This document shows, in pieces, positions 12,435 through 23,574 of a stretch of DNA of 64,000 bases (position 1 is its first letter; every line of letters starts with the position of its first letter). The translations under genes and the position numbers were made by a program. This DNA comes from Zhengitettix transpicula (lineage: Eukaryota > Arthropoda > Insecta > Orthoptera > Tetrigidae), in NCBI GenBank assembly GCA_037074705.1, contig CM073592.1, forward strand, positions 85,997,129-86,061,128, read 5' to 3'. The notes under the pieces are model-generated. The model did not search any database. It had not been told where the DNA came from and saw nothing but the letters and a program-made list of their open reading frames with translations.

Positions 12435-14131
12435 CTTCAGTTTTTTTTTGTAGTTCAGTGATGCCTGTAAACACGTGCGAGATTCTTACCGGTGTTTCGT
12501 GCGTGTCCAGCTGTCCCTTGCAATTCCTTAAAAGAACGCCTCTCGCATTTTACTCCCGCGAATGAAAGTTTGGGAACCAAATGTCGCATATTACATTTTT
12601 TCATTTTGGTTTAGTCAATCTTGTTATGCGGTTCCTGCCTTCATTTCGGCAGTCCTGAGGCTTTTCTCCGGTACGTGGGTAAAATTTCACTCGACAACGT
12701 TTATGTACTTGCATTTCTCTTACCCAGACCAATTACGCAACTGATTCCAAGCATTGAGTAGCCGATGTGCGTTCCAGATTTCCACGCATTTGCATTTTCT
12801 ATAAATGAAACAAATGGGAAGAGAACTGAAATCTTCAACCTGCTATCGATTAAAATGGCTACCGACCACGATGCAATTTTCTTAAATACAAACCTTTATA
12901 TCTTAACTTTTTTTTCCATGTTTTTGGAATTAAATTCGAATTTGTACCTAATTTTGATATTTAATAAATCCTAAATTTCTTTTCTCTCTGCAGGATATTA
13001 TTTCTAAGATTAAGTTCAGAAATAAAAACATGTATTAGGTGGTCTAGATTGATTAAATAATAATCTTGATAAAGTATATGAGGTCGGATAAAAAATGGTA
13101 CGAATAACAGCGGCTCCTGCGTTAGATGGGAAATCTATATACTTTTCATATATCATATATATAAATAAAATACTTAGAACGGAATTATTTTAGTATATTT
13201 TCACGTTTCATGAATTAGGGGATACGAAACACTTGTCATCTAAATTAGTCTACCTGTTACAGCTTTATTTTAATGAAACTATAAATCATTGTTATATAGA
13301 CCCTTGAGATGGTCCTTAGCGATATCAAACTGCCACCCGCGATCTTGCAACAAATTGGCGGACGTTCAAAGACCCTGATTTCGATTAAACTTCATGCCAT
13401 TGTTATATAGTGGAGAACAAAAAGTTTTATATAATATAAAACTGTCATCAACCACCTCGAGACAAAATGTCTAACTTTTCAAACCTCGTCTTGTTCCCTT
13501 TGCAACAAAATGCCTGAACGTTTTTTTTTCGCTAAAGCGGTAAATATCTTTGAGGCTACTTTAAATTGTCTCCACCATCGGTGATGGGTGCTGTAACCGT
13601 TAGTTGAGTTTTTTTCATAGGTACGTGCAGAATGGTAGAGTTCATCCAACTGAACTAGTTGTAGGAATGCTAATTTATTATGTTTTGTTGTTATTGTTAT
13701 ATTGACTTGTGTTGTTGATAGGAAACGTACTCTGCGAGTAGCGTAATAAGACAAATAAATATGGAAAGAGAAGAATGGAACATATTTTATTTTATTAGCT
13801 TACTTCAAATCGTTTAAGGAAAACTTGAAATGTAGTGATTTTACAAGATCAGGAAACCTTACGCCCCAAATGTCTTAAAGCTAATAAAATAAACTCTCTC
13901 TTCCTTAAATGGCGCTAACACACGAGTTAGAATCGAAACTCTTGCGAGAATATTAACAGGAACCTACTTTTACACCGACTGACACAATCTAATGTCACCA
14001 ATAGATTACCACAGTCAGTAATTCCAATCAGATTGCGGAATGAGCAACACACACATTCTCTTTACAAACACTTACAAGTTTTTACTCGTATGCGAAATGT
14101 CATTTCCAATAAACGAAGAACCAATGGATGC
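12435..14131. other. no recognised feature
   Basis: Intergenic AT-rich sequence. Two short stretches at about 13280-13300 and 13385-13412 share ATTGTTATATAG and a neighbouring AAACT context but form no identifiable element. Confidence 0.4.
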
Positions 14132-14351
14132 TAATGCCCGACCTACCTGATGCAGGTTTTTCTAGGGTTTTCCCTGCATTTCTTTAGGCTAATGCCAGGT
14201 AGGATCCTTAAAATATAGCCCGGGGGCCCTAGTTAACCCTTGGCTACCTTCCTCAACCCTTCCGCATCCCCCCTTTCAAATCCCTTCCTATGCTATTAAA
14301 GGGGAGTTGCCCAAAGTGGATTACCCTCATGTTGCCTGTTGCCCTAAAAAA
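14132..14351 (+). mobile_element. SINE-like retroposon, copy D (5'-truncated)
   Basis: This is the 3' half of the retroposon family, beginning ATGCCCGACCTACCTGATGC and ending with TTGCCCT and a run of ten A residues at 14343-14353. It is the near mirror image of 18690-18910, placing an outer pair of inverted copies around the large inverted repeat at 14836-17631. Confidence 0.75.
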
Positions 14352-14797
14352 AAAAGCTCTTTTCGTCAAGGGTGCCCTTTCCTCTTTCTGGTTTTTGAAC
14401 AAAGGTTCCCACAAGCCGAGGCACCTCTGTAAGTTTAGAGAGGTGTATGTTCTGGGTCGCGGAGTGGTTTTCTGTTCGCATTGGAACAGTCGGCCAGCTG
14501 CCTCCAGAACTGGTCGAGGCACGGCGAAGAGAATGCTGCGTCCCCACAACAAACCTCTCTCCCGCCATAGGAAGAGCGTGGGACAAGTACCAAGCGACCG
14601 GCATACTTGATGCAGGTTTTATAGGGTTTGTCCTGCATCACTTTTAGACAAATAACGGGTAGGATCCTTAAACCAGCCCTGGGGCCCTAGTTAACCCTTA
14701 GCTACCTTGCTGTACCATTCCTTATCCTTCCTTTAAATCCCTTCCTAATGTAATAAAGTGGATTACTAGCATGTAGCTTGTCAACTATTAAAAAAAG
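14352..14797 (+). mobile_element. SINE-like retroposon, copy E
   Basis: Directly abuts the A-tail of copy D in the same orientation. It carries the family's internal landmarks (GGTTCCCACAAGCCGAGGC, CAGCTGCCTCC, GCGTGGGACAAGTACC) and ends with TGTAGCTTGTCAACTATT and an A-run. It is more diverged towards its 3' end than copies A-D. Confidence 0.7.
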
Positions 14798-14835
14798 CAT
14801 ATTTCTACAGACAGGTTTATAATAACAGCAAGAAA

Positions 14836-15483
14836 AATCCTATTATGCCCAAGAGGGGAGTAGCCTCTACGATGGATTATCCTATACATATCCTGTCTGC
14901 TTATTCTTCTTTCCCTTTGCCCTTTAGGGTAATTGCCTAGTAGGAGAGTGGGATCCTTAAAACTACAGCCCGGTTATTCCTTGGCTACCTTGCTCTACCT
15001 TTTCGCATGCCCCCATCCAATCCCTTTCCTATGCTATAAGAGGGGAGTTGCCACTACCTGGAATATTCTTTAATATACATACACTCGCTTATATCCAAAT
15101 CTTAGAAGATTCGCATCATAATTTCGTACTATCTCGTTGTGAATGGATCTATTAAATTTATGTTTAATGCCAAATAAATTGGAAAGTAAGCCTACGTTCT
15201 AAAGAAAAATATCCGTTTTAATTTAAGTTTATATATGCCCTATACATTTTTAATAATATTCTATACATTATAATTGTTTTAAATTACGATGAAAGGAAAC
15301 TAAGGAATAAAGTTAAAGTGCATGTTCAAAGCAAATTTAAATTGGATGCTTCTATTAAAATTTCAGAAGCATTCCTTGCAAGGTATAAAAATTATTATGA
15401 GAATATTCCACCATACAACATAATAGTCATGCCATTTATTTCGATTAAACGTAATATTAGGATATCTCATAAATGGAGATATG
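14836..15483 (+). repeat. left arm of a large inverted repeat
   Basis: About 648 bp that recurs as reverse complement at 16987-17631. Positions 14930-15055 within the arm are a diverged 3' piece of the A-tailed retroposon family; the rest is AT-rich and unidentified. The arms share indels and roughly 5% mismatches as read by eye, so they are not an exact assembly duplication. The open frames beginning MHVQSKFKLDASIK in both arms arise from this symmetry and show no known domain. Confidence 0.85.
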
Positions 15484-16986
15484 TGAACTTTTCTATGCTT
15501 ACTGTATATATTATATGATAAAATCAGGGACTGAGGAAGAATCTAATGATGCAAAATAATTTATATCTAGATGAATATTTAATTGAACGATGCAAATTTG
15601 CAAGGAATTTGAAAAGCAAGTTAGAAAGCAAATGGCCGCTCAGGTATCTCGGCCGGAGAAAGTCCCTACCGGCGGTTAATTGGAGCTATTCTGTCAATTG
15701 GACGCACTTCATAGTCTCAAACTGGTTTATTTCATTGGGAATACCGGACTACAGACTAGAAATTTTTCTCATACAAATGTGATTATTAAAATTTCTCCTT
15801 TATTTGTAACATTTGCTAAAATTCTTCACATTGATTTAATTACTGTTTATTACTTACTATGCCAGTATTTTTCCTGATTAAATATAAAAACGCCTGCATT
15901 AGATGAAGAATAAATAAATAGACAATTAACTGACAAAATTAAGTGATAAAATAATTACCACAAAACGTTTATGCAATTCTTGTTTACTCAGAGCTGTAAG
16001 AATGACAAACCGCACAACCCACCTGACGAACTCCAAAGAAAAGATAAAACGAACTCTAAAAGGGAAGATATTAATATAAAAGACAAAGTAGTTAATAAGG
16101 GATAATAACTGTTGAAGAGTTTTCCTAGTGCTGGTTTAATTGCACTCATGTTTAATTTAATCAAAGGCGGTTCGTGAGTTTTCTCCAAGCAACAAAAAAT
16201 TATTTTTACGAGATTATGTAAAATTCTAACAAAAACTGTAACAGTGATAAAATTGCCAATACTCTGCGGCAATGACCCGATCCGTAATATACTCCATTAT
16301 GAATTATGTCTAAATAGTTTCCAATAATATACAATTTTTAAATGCGACAATGTTGACACACATTCCTACATATTTTAAATAAAGTTAATTTCAGGAACAA
16401 TCCATGTATGTTGACAATTGTATGTGCTCATATACCGTGAGCTCAGAAATGAGACAGTTTGTTGAGCTTTACGGATACTGCATGGGGTTGAAATGGAATA
16501 TTGCGTATTCGAATTTCTCATTCCATATTTTCTATGCTGAACAGTTTCAGCCAGCTGGCTTCATTTGTACAGGCCGTTTAAAGTCTTGGAAATAGAACCA
16601 CGAATTCACGCAGTTAAAACACAAGCACTAATAAGGTTCATAAAATCAAGAAAATAATCTTCCTTAATTTATTTTAGGAATTTAATATGAAGAATCTACG
16701 ATATATTCCAGAATTGCTGAACCGCTTTGTGGAATTTATAAAAGATAGCTTACTTAATGGCTACACAGGATGGAACATGAGATTTACAGATTTACAACTA
16801 AGCAACCATCGTGAAAAATTTGAATTCAAAGCAAAAGTAATCCGTCGTGGTGTTACTTCATGCTTTATGTTATTAAATATTCATCTAGGTATAAAAATTA
16901 TTTTGCATCATTAGATTGTTTCTCAGTGCATGATTTTATCATATATTATATACAGGAAGAATAGAAAAGGTCACTTTCTATACAGA
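15484..16986. other. spacer of the large inverted repeat
   Basis: About 1.5 kb between the arms. I find no transposase, reverse transcriptase or other recognisable coding motif; the short frames (for example 16404-16595 and 16687-16914) have no family signature. Confidence 0.45.
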
Positions 16987-17631
16987 ACATATCTCCATTT
17001 ATAAGATATCTTAATATTACGTTTAATCGAAATAAATGGCATGACTATTGTGTTGTATGGTGGAATATTCTCATAATAATTTTTATACCTTGCAAGGAAT
17101 GCTTCTGAAATTTTAATAGAAGCATCCAATTTAAATTTGCTTTGAACATGCACTTTAACTTTTTCCTTAGTTTCCTTTCATCGTAATTTAAAACAATTAT
17201 AATGTATAGAATATTATTAAAAATTAATAGGGTATATATAAGCTGAAATTGAAACGGACATTTTTCTTTAGAACGTAGGCTTACTTTCCAATTTATTTGG
17301 CATTAAACATAAATTTAATAGATTCATACACAACGAGATAGTACGAAATTATGATGCGAATCTTCTAAGATTTGGATATAAGCGAGTGTATGTATATTAA
17401 AGAATATTCCAGGTAGTGGCAACTCCCCTCTTATAGCATAGGGCACGTGAAAAGGTAGAGCAAGGTAGCCAAGAAAGAACTAGGCCTTCCCGAGCTGTAG
17501 TTTTAAGGATTCTACTCTCCTACTAGGCAATTACCCTAAAGGGCATAGGGAGAGAAGAAGAAGAAGTAGACAGGCTATGTATAGGATAATCCATCGTAGA
17601 GGCCACTCCCCTCTTGGGCATAATAGGATTT
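16987..17631 (-). repeat. right arm of the large inverted repeat
   Basis: Reverse complement of 14836-15483. It includes the inverted retroposon 3' piece at 17412-17545 and ends with GGGCATAATAGGATT, matching the outer left end. No flanking target duplication was evident. Confidence 0.85.
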
Positions 17632-17814
17632 ATCTTATAAAAATAAATAGTAGGGCGCTTGTGGATCTGTGCTTGATCATCGCCATTTAGCACGTGAACA
17701 ACATCGACTAATCAGATCGAACTCAGTTACTGGTGACGAGAAATGGTGTCTTAATTTCAACAGACAAAGAAAGCCATGTTCGAGTCCTCAGACATCCTCA
17801 GAAGATTTTGTTGG

Positions 17815-18010
17815 CGACCCCATGTGATATAGTGGTCAGCGTCACTGCCTCGCATCACAGATGTCCCGAGTTCGAATCCCGGAAAGGGCATGGATGTTGT
17901 GTGTGTGTGCGTTTCCAGACGTCCTCCCACAAATTAGTTTCCCGACCATGTGAAATACAACTGTAGAAAGTCGCTAATGACCTTAGCAGTTGATGCGACT
18001 ATAAATAAAA
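17815..18010 (+). mobile_element. tRNA-derived SINE, copy 1
   Basis: A Pol III-type head is visible: an A-box-like TATAGTGGTCAGCG followed by the B box GTTCGAATCCCGG. The body ends with a 3' tail of the form GTCGCTAATGACCTTAGCAG, TTGATGCGACT and A-rich TAAATAAAA. The same tail ends the LINE remnant at 23250, consistent with the usual SINE habit of borrowing its partner LINE's 3' end. Copy 2 lies at 28785-28990 in the same orientation. Confidence 0.85.
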
Positions 18011-18015
18011 TTAAA

Positions 18016-18690
18016 GGATATTATTATGCATTTGATGGTGTAATAAGGCATCGTGTACTGCTAATGGGGGCCGCAATAAAATAAATCAACCGAGAAGAGG
18101 TACTGCACGGTCCCACACCGAATAGATGACGAAAGTCGCCAGCCATATTCTACCGATGATGTATCCAGGACAGGAACTTCACCTTGCTCCGTTATCTTTT
18201 CAATAATATTCGAGGTAAGGTCTTTGATAGCAGAGATACTTTACGAACTCGATGTGACGACTCCGTCATCTCAAATCCAGCAGATTTCTGCAGACGTTAT
18301 ATTGAAAAACTATTCGAGCTTTTAGACAGTCATAGAAAACGGAGAACGCATTATGGATTAAATTTTGTACTTTTGCAAATAAAAAGTTTTATCGTGCATA
18401 AAAAGATCCTCAAACTTTTTCATCAATTAGTATTAACAATGTTTAATAAGGATAGGAAGTCATTAAACTGTGGTGTTCAAAGTTGAATGTTGAAGATGAA
18501 ATGTACAGAAAAAAATAATTTTTTTTTTCAACGAAGAGACATGACAAGTAAAATCGGTACGGTATAAAAATAATGATTAAGTAAATATTGAGAAATGGAT
18601 GAATAAAGGTGAAAACAAGACGGGGATCCACATCAAAAGCGTTTTTATAACCTATTGAGCAAAATAACTACTCAACGTCCTCTGAATATT
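18016..18690. other. no recognised feature
   Basis: Intergenic. The 100-codon plus-strand frame at 18184-18486 has no recognisable motif and AT-rich codon use like its surroundings. Confidence 0.35.
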
Positions 18691-19104
18691 TTTTTTTAGG
18701 GCAACAGGCTACATGAGGGTAATCCACTTTGGGCAACTCCCCTTTAATAGCATAGGAAGGGATTTGAAAGGGGGGATGCGGAAGGGTAGAGGAAGGTAGC
18801 CAAGGGTTAACTAGGGCCCTCGGGCTATATTTTAAGGATCCTACCTGGCATTCGCCTAAAGAAATGCAGGGAAAACCCTAGAAAAACCTGCATCAGGTAG
18901 GTCGGGCATTGGGTACTTGTCCCACGCCCTTCCGATAGCGGGAGAGGAGTTTGCTGTGGGGACGCAGCTTTCCCTTCTCCGTGCCTCGACCAGTTTAGGA
19001 GGCAGCTGGCCGACTATTCCAATGGGAATATCGAACAACTCTTACCGTATGCCCAAGGTCTGCGACCCCGGAACATACACCTCTCAAAATAGGCCGAGGA
19101 TACC
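18691..19104 (-). mobile_element. SINE-like retroposon, copy F (5'-truncated)
   Basis: Minus-strand member of the A-tailed family. The T-run at 18690-18698 is its poly-A tail, followed by AGGGCAACAGGCTACATGAG, the complement of the family's 3' end. The copy stops near 19104, before the family's usual 5' head, so it is 5'-truncated. Its 3' half is closest to copy D. Confidence 0.75.
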
Positions 19105-19109
19105 GCTTC

Positions 19110-19629
19110 TCTATTTAACGATTCAAAACTATACTAAATTAACAGGTTAGGATTGTAAAACCTCTACAGGACCGTGAATAGAACGCACGATGAACGCTAA
19201 ATAAGCCCTGAGTGACCCTAGTCGACTGCACGAGAACTTTGTCTATCCGTTCTATAGACATGATCACACATTTTAAATTGATTTTAAGTATTTTAGTAAT
19301 TAAAAGGAAATAATTAATTAAGGAACAAAATTTGGACTCGCATTGTTGGCGGCATAAAAATTAATAGTTTCACAAGAATGTGGCAAGAATGCAACGCTTG
19401 TGTGTATTGTAGTTGTTGGTTCGCTAGACGCGGAGAGTTCAGAAAGTGTCTGGATATATGTAACACAACAGCTAAAACATTTAGAACATTTTACATGTTG
19501 CAGTCTGTGAGCAGATAACTACGCAAATCCAACGCTAAATATTTAGAGTTCTGAGTCTAACTTACATTCTCAAGTTAAACCACTTTCTTCAATTTTGGAT
19601 CCCAGGTAACAGCATCCAGCAATTAACAT
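19110..19629. other. no recognised feature
   Basis: AT-rich intergenic DNA, nothing identified. Confidence 0.35.
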
Positions 19630-19708
19630 ACTGTTAATAAGATTTGTTAAAACGAACACTGAACCAAACTGTTAATAAGATTTGTTAAAACGAACACTGA
19701 ACCAAACA
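19630..19708 (+). repeat. 38-bp tandem duplication
   Basis: The unit CTGTTAATAAGATTTGTTAA and its continuation AACGAACACTGAACCAAA occur twice in direct succession, starting at 19631 and 19669, with no mismatch seen. A perfect tandem pair implies a recent local duplication. Confidence 0.9.
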
Positions 19709-20264
19709 TAGCAAATCACTTTGGCAAACTAAAAGTGTTGATTAGGTTCAGTGTATAAAAAAATGACCTGTCTATAAAGTAATAAGTATGTGTGTGTATG
19801 TACGAGCCAATTTCCTGGAATACCAGAAATATTAAGGTAAAAATTTCACAAAATTACTATCTGTAAATTCGTAAGCAAATACTATCGTCAGATTTCCGAT
19901 TTCGTCCAGAATTTAAAGTTCATTTTTTATGTTTTGCTTTGTAATAATCTATTGATGAATTAATCCCATGATAGCTTGATAAAATATGTTTAACAAGAGA
20001 AATAGTAATTTTTTATTGTAAAATATTAATTGATAATGTAAATTGAAATTTATTTGCCTTAATAACTTTTGTAAAATTTAATTGTTTGTTCGTAATAAAT
20101 TTTAATTGTTTGTGTAAACTGCTTGTTTTACATTTCATATTATTAAACGCCCAATTACTACATAATTGACGCCTTAACGCGAGTCATTGCTTTTAATTTA
20201 ATTGTTTATTTTTAAATTACTACAGTATATTGAATTAATTCAAGAACTGAAGAAACGCTTTCAA

Positions 20265-20350
20265 ACAAGATTAGGACCGGGAATCAAACCCAGGATCGCC
20301 GCGTAATACCCGGTCGCTTTAACCTCGGAGCTATCCTCGACGACTCGTAG
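20265..20350 (-). mobile_element. tRNA-like SINE head, fragment
   Basis: On the minus strand, GGATAGCTCCGAGGTTAAAG (A-box-like) is followed by GGGTTTGATTCCCGG (B-box-like). The intervening sequence does not fold as a full cloverleaf by inspection, so this is more likely a SINE head or tRNA-related relic than a functional tRNA gene. Confidence 0.45.
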
Positions 20351-21122
20351 TCCCATGAGAGCTTTCTTTATCCTTTATATACACGTGTACAATATACTCA
20401 ATCACATTATTCACTATCTTTTCGTCATCTGAAAATTATCTCTTTAAAAGAAAACATTTTTTGCAGTTTTCAGAAATCTGTCACAGTACCTTTGTTTAAT
20501 TACTTACTTCGATTGTCCGTCTCTCATCCAAATATAACATATTTCAAACATTTTATAAATGAATATTAAAGACCGAAATTATATAACTAAATGAAAAATA
20601 GACCGTGTGGGGCTAAAATGCGTGTACCAATCTAATTACTATGCATTAATACATGAAATAATTTCACCAGACCGTGATTTACGCGTTTAGAAGGCTTTCG
20701 TTTCGTGTCACAGGAATTACACAACTCGATTGCTTCCACTTTTTTGTGTTAGTTGTACCTTCACGGCTCTTCGATATGTTCATGCCATCGTTTCTGAATT
20801 TCCCCCCCCCCCTCCCTAAACAAAGCTGCTGAATAACACTGAAAATGAAATAAAATGGAGGATACTCCAATTTTTAGCAATATTTTGTAAAGGATATTAT
20901 ATTCAATGAATTTATAATCGTGATATGGCGCTTACATTTATTAGGATGTCCTGGCAGGAATGAACTTTACGTACCCAATTACCAGAATTCAAACTAGTTT
21001 CGTACGAAACGAAGCATTTGTCGACATCGTTAGCAGTCTCACGACCACGTCGGGAGCAGGGATCATAAATTCATGCTTATATTGATATCATATTTTATGT
21101 CAACAAAGCGATAAAATGAAAT
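20351..21122. other. no recognised feature
   Basis: Intergenic AT-rich sequence with a C-run near 20802-20814. No gene recognised. Confidence 0.35.
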
Positions 21123-22330
21123 GTTGTCATTGATCTCATCAATCTCAAAACTTCTGGAAAAATTATTGCTTTCAAGAATTGATCCCGACTTCACAGCTAA
21201 TGACTGGATTCCACAGTATCAGTTTGGCTTTCGACGGAGTCATTCTACAACTCAGGAGTGCCACCGAGTAACAAATTAGATTAATAGAGCCTTCGAAAAT
21301 AAAGAATATTGTCCAGCAATATTCTTAGTCATAAGTCAGGCATTTGATAAGGTATGGCATCGGGGTTTACTATATAAAATTTAAAAAGTCTTTCTTATGT
21401 TCTATAAATTGTTGGAATCATTCTTAACAAACCGCAAATTCCGTACAAGAGTGAAACAAGACGTCTCATATATACATTCATTTAATGCAGGAGTTCCCCA
21501 GGGCAGTGTCTTAGGCCCCCTGTTGTATTTGTTGTTCACCTCTGATCTCCCAACGGTCGAAAATATTGTCCCAGGAACGTTTTCAGATGACACTGTGATT
21601 CTAACCTCACATTCGGATATAAACCAGGCTTCATCACTCATTCAAAAATATACGAACTTACTTCAAGTATGGCTTCAGAAACGGAGAATAAAAATAAATG
21701 AAAAAAAGTCGTCTCATGTGACGTTTACATTATGTAAAAAAACATTGCCCACCGATCTTTATAAACAACACAGAGATACCTAAATCACCCTCTGTCAAAT
21801 ATCTGGGTTTACATCTCGATAGCAAACTCAATTGGAAAATCCACATAACCAAGAAAAGAAAACAAATGGATATTAAACAAAAAGAAATGTACTGTTTACT
21901 AGGACGCAAATCACGCCTCTCCATAGAATATAAACTACTATTATATAAAACCATAATTATACCAATATGGACCTACGGGATAGAATTATGGGGATGTGCC
22001 AGTAAGTCAAATACTGCAATAATCCAAAGATGCCAGTCTAAAATATTAAGAGCCATCGTTAACGCCCCCTGGTACATAACAAATGAGCAAATACACAATG
22101 ACTTAAAAATACCAACTGTTATGGAAACTGCCCGTCAAAAGAGTGTTAGTCACCATGTAAAGCTTAAATATCATTCAAATCCATTATTACAACCACTACT
22201 AGAAAATGATGATACAAGAAGACTGAAAAGAAAATGGCCAGCACATCTCTAGACAAGTTTTAGAAGTTCTCTTCGCTGGAGGGGATCTCATCATGCCATA
22301 ATGTATGATATGTAAATAACATGACAAAGC
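21123..22330 (+). mobile_element. Jockey-type non-LTR retrotransposon, RT fragment
   Basis: Contains a degenerate reverse transcriptase. In order: ISKLLEKLLLSRI and QYQFGFRRSHSTT around 21150-21250; QAFDKVWHRGLL near 21335-21370; GVPQGSVLGPLLYLL at 21490-21535; a degenerate catalytic box FSDDTV in place of FADDTA; then VKYLGLHLDSKLNWK, IWTYGIELWGCAS and the C-terminal KRKWPAHL ending at a stop at 22252. Two frame breaks are evident: stops or a frame change before 21397 and a frameshift near 21775. The endonuclease and upstream ORF are absent (5' truncation). It is a dead copy; motif order and the C-terminal region point to the Jockey clade. Confidence 0.9.
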
Positions 22331-22499
22331 TACAACATTAGCTTATAGATTAAAATGTGATCTAATTGCTGATAAATATAATATTTAAAAAAAAATCTAT
22401 ACAATACGGAATATAGAAAATTGTTTTAATGCATTGCACCGATTTTCGTCTCAGATTGTATAACGAAGTTTTTTGTTATATCCTGTTTCTAACACAAAG

Positions 22500-23250
22500 T
22501 CTAATACGATGGAATATTTTCAACCTGTCAAACCATCAGCTCCGATATACCACAGGTCCATTTCTTCACCTCCTCTATAGAAAAGACATCCCCACAACAG
22601 AGCATACATTTTAATGCTACATTCTCAGATGACGCAGCTGATACTGACGCGGATCAAGCATCTGGAAAGCTCCAGTCACAAACTTAACCTCCTAGAAAGT
22701 TGACTCGAACAATGGCACATTAAAGTAAACAGCAGCAAATTACTTTTACCAATGAACACCCGACTTGCCCTTCACAATATATATTCAACTCGTCCCAGGA
22801 AAATACTGAGGTGAAATATCTAGAATTTATATTCACCACCAAGTCAAAGAATTTCAAGCAATAAAAAACGACCCCACAACCACTCGAAGAGACCGGTAAT
22901 AATATCAATAATCAGAACAGACCACTCAAATATGACAAACCTCCACATAATCAACAATAGCCCTCCACCTAATTGTGAGTTATGCAATTCCCCAATTGTT
23001 ATTAAACATATAAAAAGTGAACGTCCAAAATACGATCAAGAAAATAAGAACAGCTACTCGACAGTAAAAACACCAATGAAGCTCTACGCTCAACAGAATA
23101 CCAAAGACTAATAATTAAATACCTGAAAATGATTCATCTTTACTGTGAAATATAAAGAGCCTGTAATAATTAATGAAAAAAATAAGTGTAATAAGCAGTC
23201 GCTAATAACCTAGAAGTTGATGCGACTCAAAATAAAATAAAATAAAATAA
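22500..23250 (+). mobile_element. second decayed LINE with SINE-matching 3' tail
   Basis: Frame-broken reverse transcriptase pieces: SSISPPLYRKDIPTTEHTF (mixed frames), ATFSDDAADTDADQA and LEQWHIKVNSSKLLL. At 22940-23040 there is HIINNSPPPNCELCNSPI, resembling the zinc-ribbon-like C terminus of several insect LINEs. The 3' end at 23190-23250 is GTCGCTAATAACCTAGAAG, TTGATGCGACT and (AAAAT)n, the same tail as the tRNA-derived SINEs at 17815 and 28785. Many stops and deletions show that it is old. Confidence 0.8.
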
Positions 23251-23255
23251 ACAGT

Positions 23256-23571
23256 TCAAACTCAAGACAAAATATGATCTGCTTAGATATAAATCACGTC
23301 TCATCGGCAAAAACAAACCACTAATATACTCTAGCGATGCACTAAGGCAACGAACACCAAGATCTTACAGTCTTTCCCATCAAAGGCATTGCGTACTCAA
23401 GACAACGCGCTTTGGTTCATCAGTAACGGAACTCTTCATCACAGAAGTCATCAAGACAAATGCTCCTGAAGGCAATAAACGGACACTAAACCAAGCTAAG
23501 GAACTTTTCGCCGATCTTTACCACCATCAGCCTTTAGACAGACTGTGGCGGGAAGACGTCACTGAATAAAT
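23256..23571 (+). pseudogene. coding-like open frame, unrecognised (probably mobile-element remnant)
   Basis: An open frame of about 103 codons without an ATG start, immediately after the LINE's A-rich tail. It reads QFKLKTKYDLLRYKSR near the start and ends LDRLWREDVTE then TAA at 23569-23571. Base composition is more balanced than its neighbourhood. No family recognised. It could be the C-terminal piece of another mobile element or a retrocopied gene fragment. Confidence 0.4.
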
Positions 23572-23574
23572 ACT

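Noticed and set aside
14253..14647. Five overlapping frames of 66-106 codons
   Set aside because: Also inside the retroposon copies D and E, open on both strands without conserved frame.
15318..17153. Pair of near-identical small proteins beginning MHVQSKFKLDASIK
   Set aside because: They are the same sequence in two arms of an inverted repeat; AT-rich, no known domain, and the C-termini diverge at the arm edge.
20265..20350. Functional tRNA gene on the minus strand
   Set aside because: B-box-like sequence is present but acceptor and D stems do not pair; better read as a SINE head.
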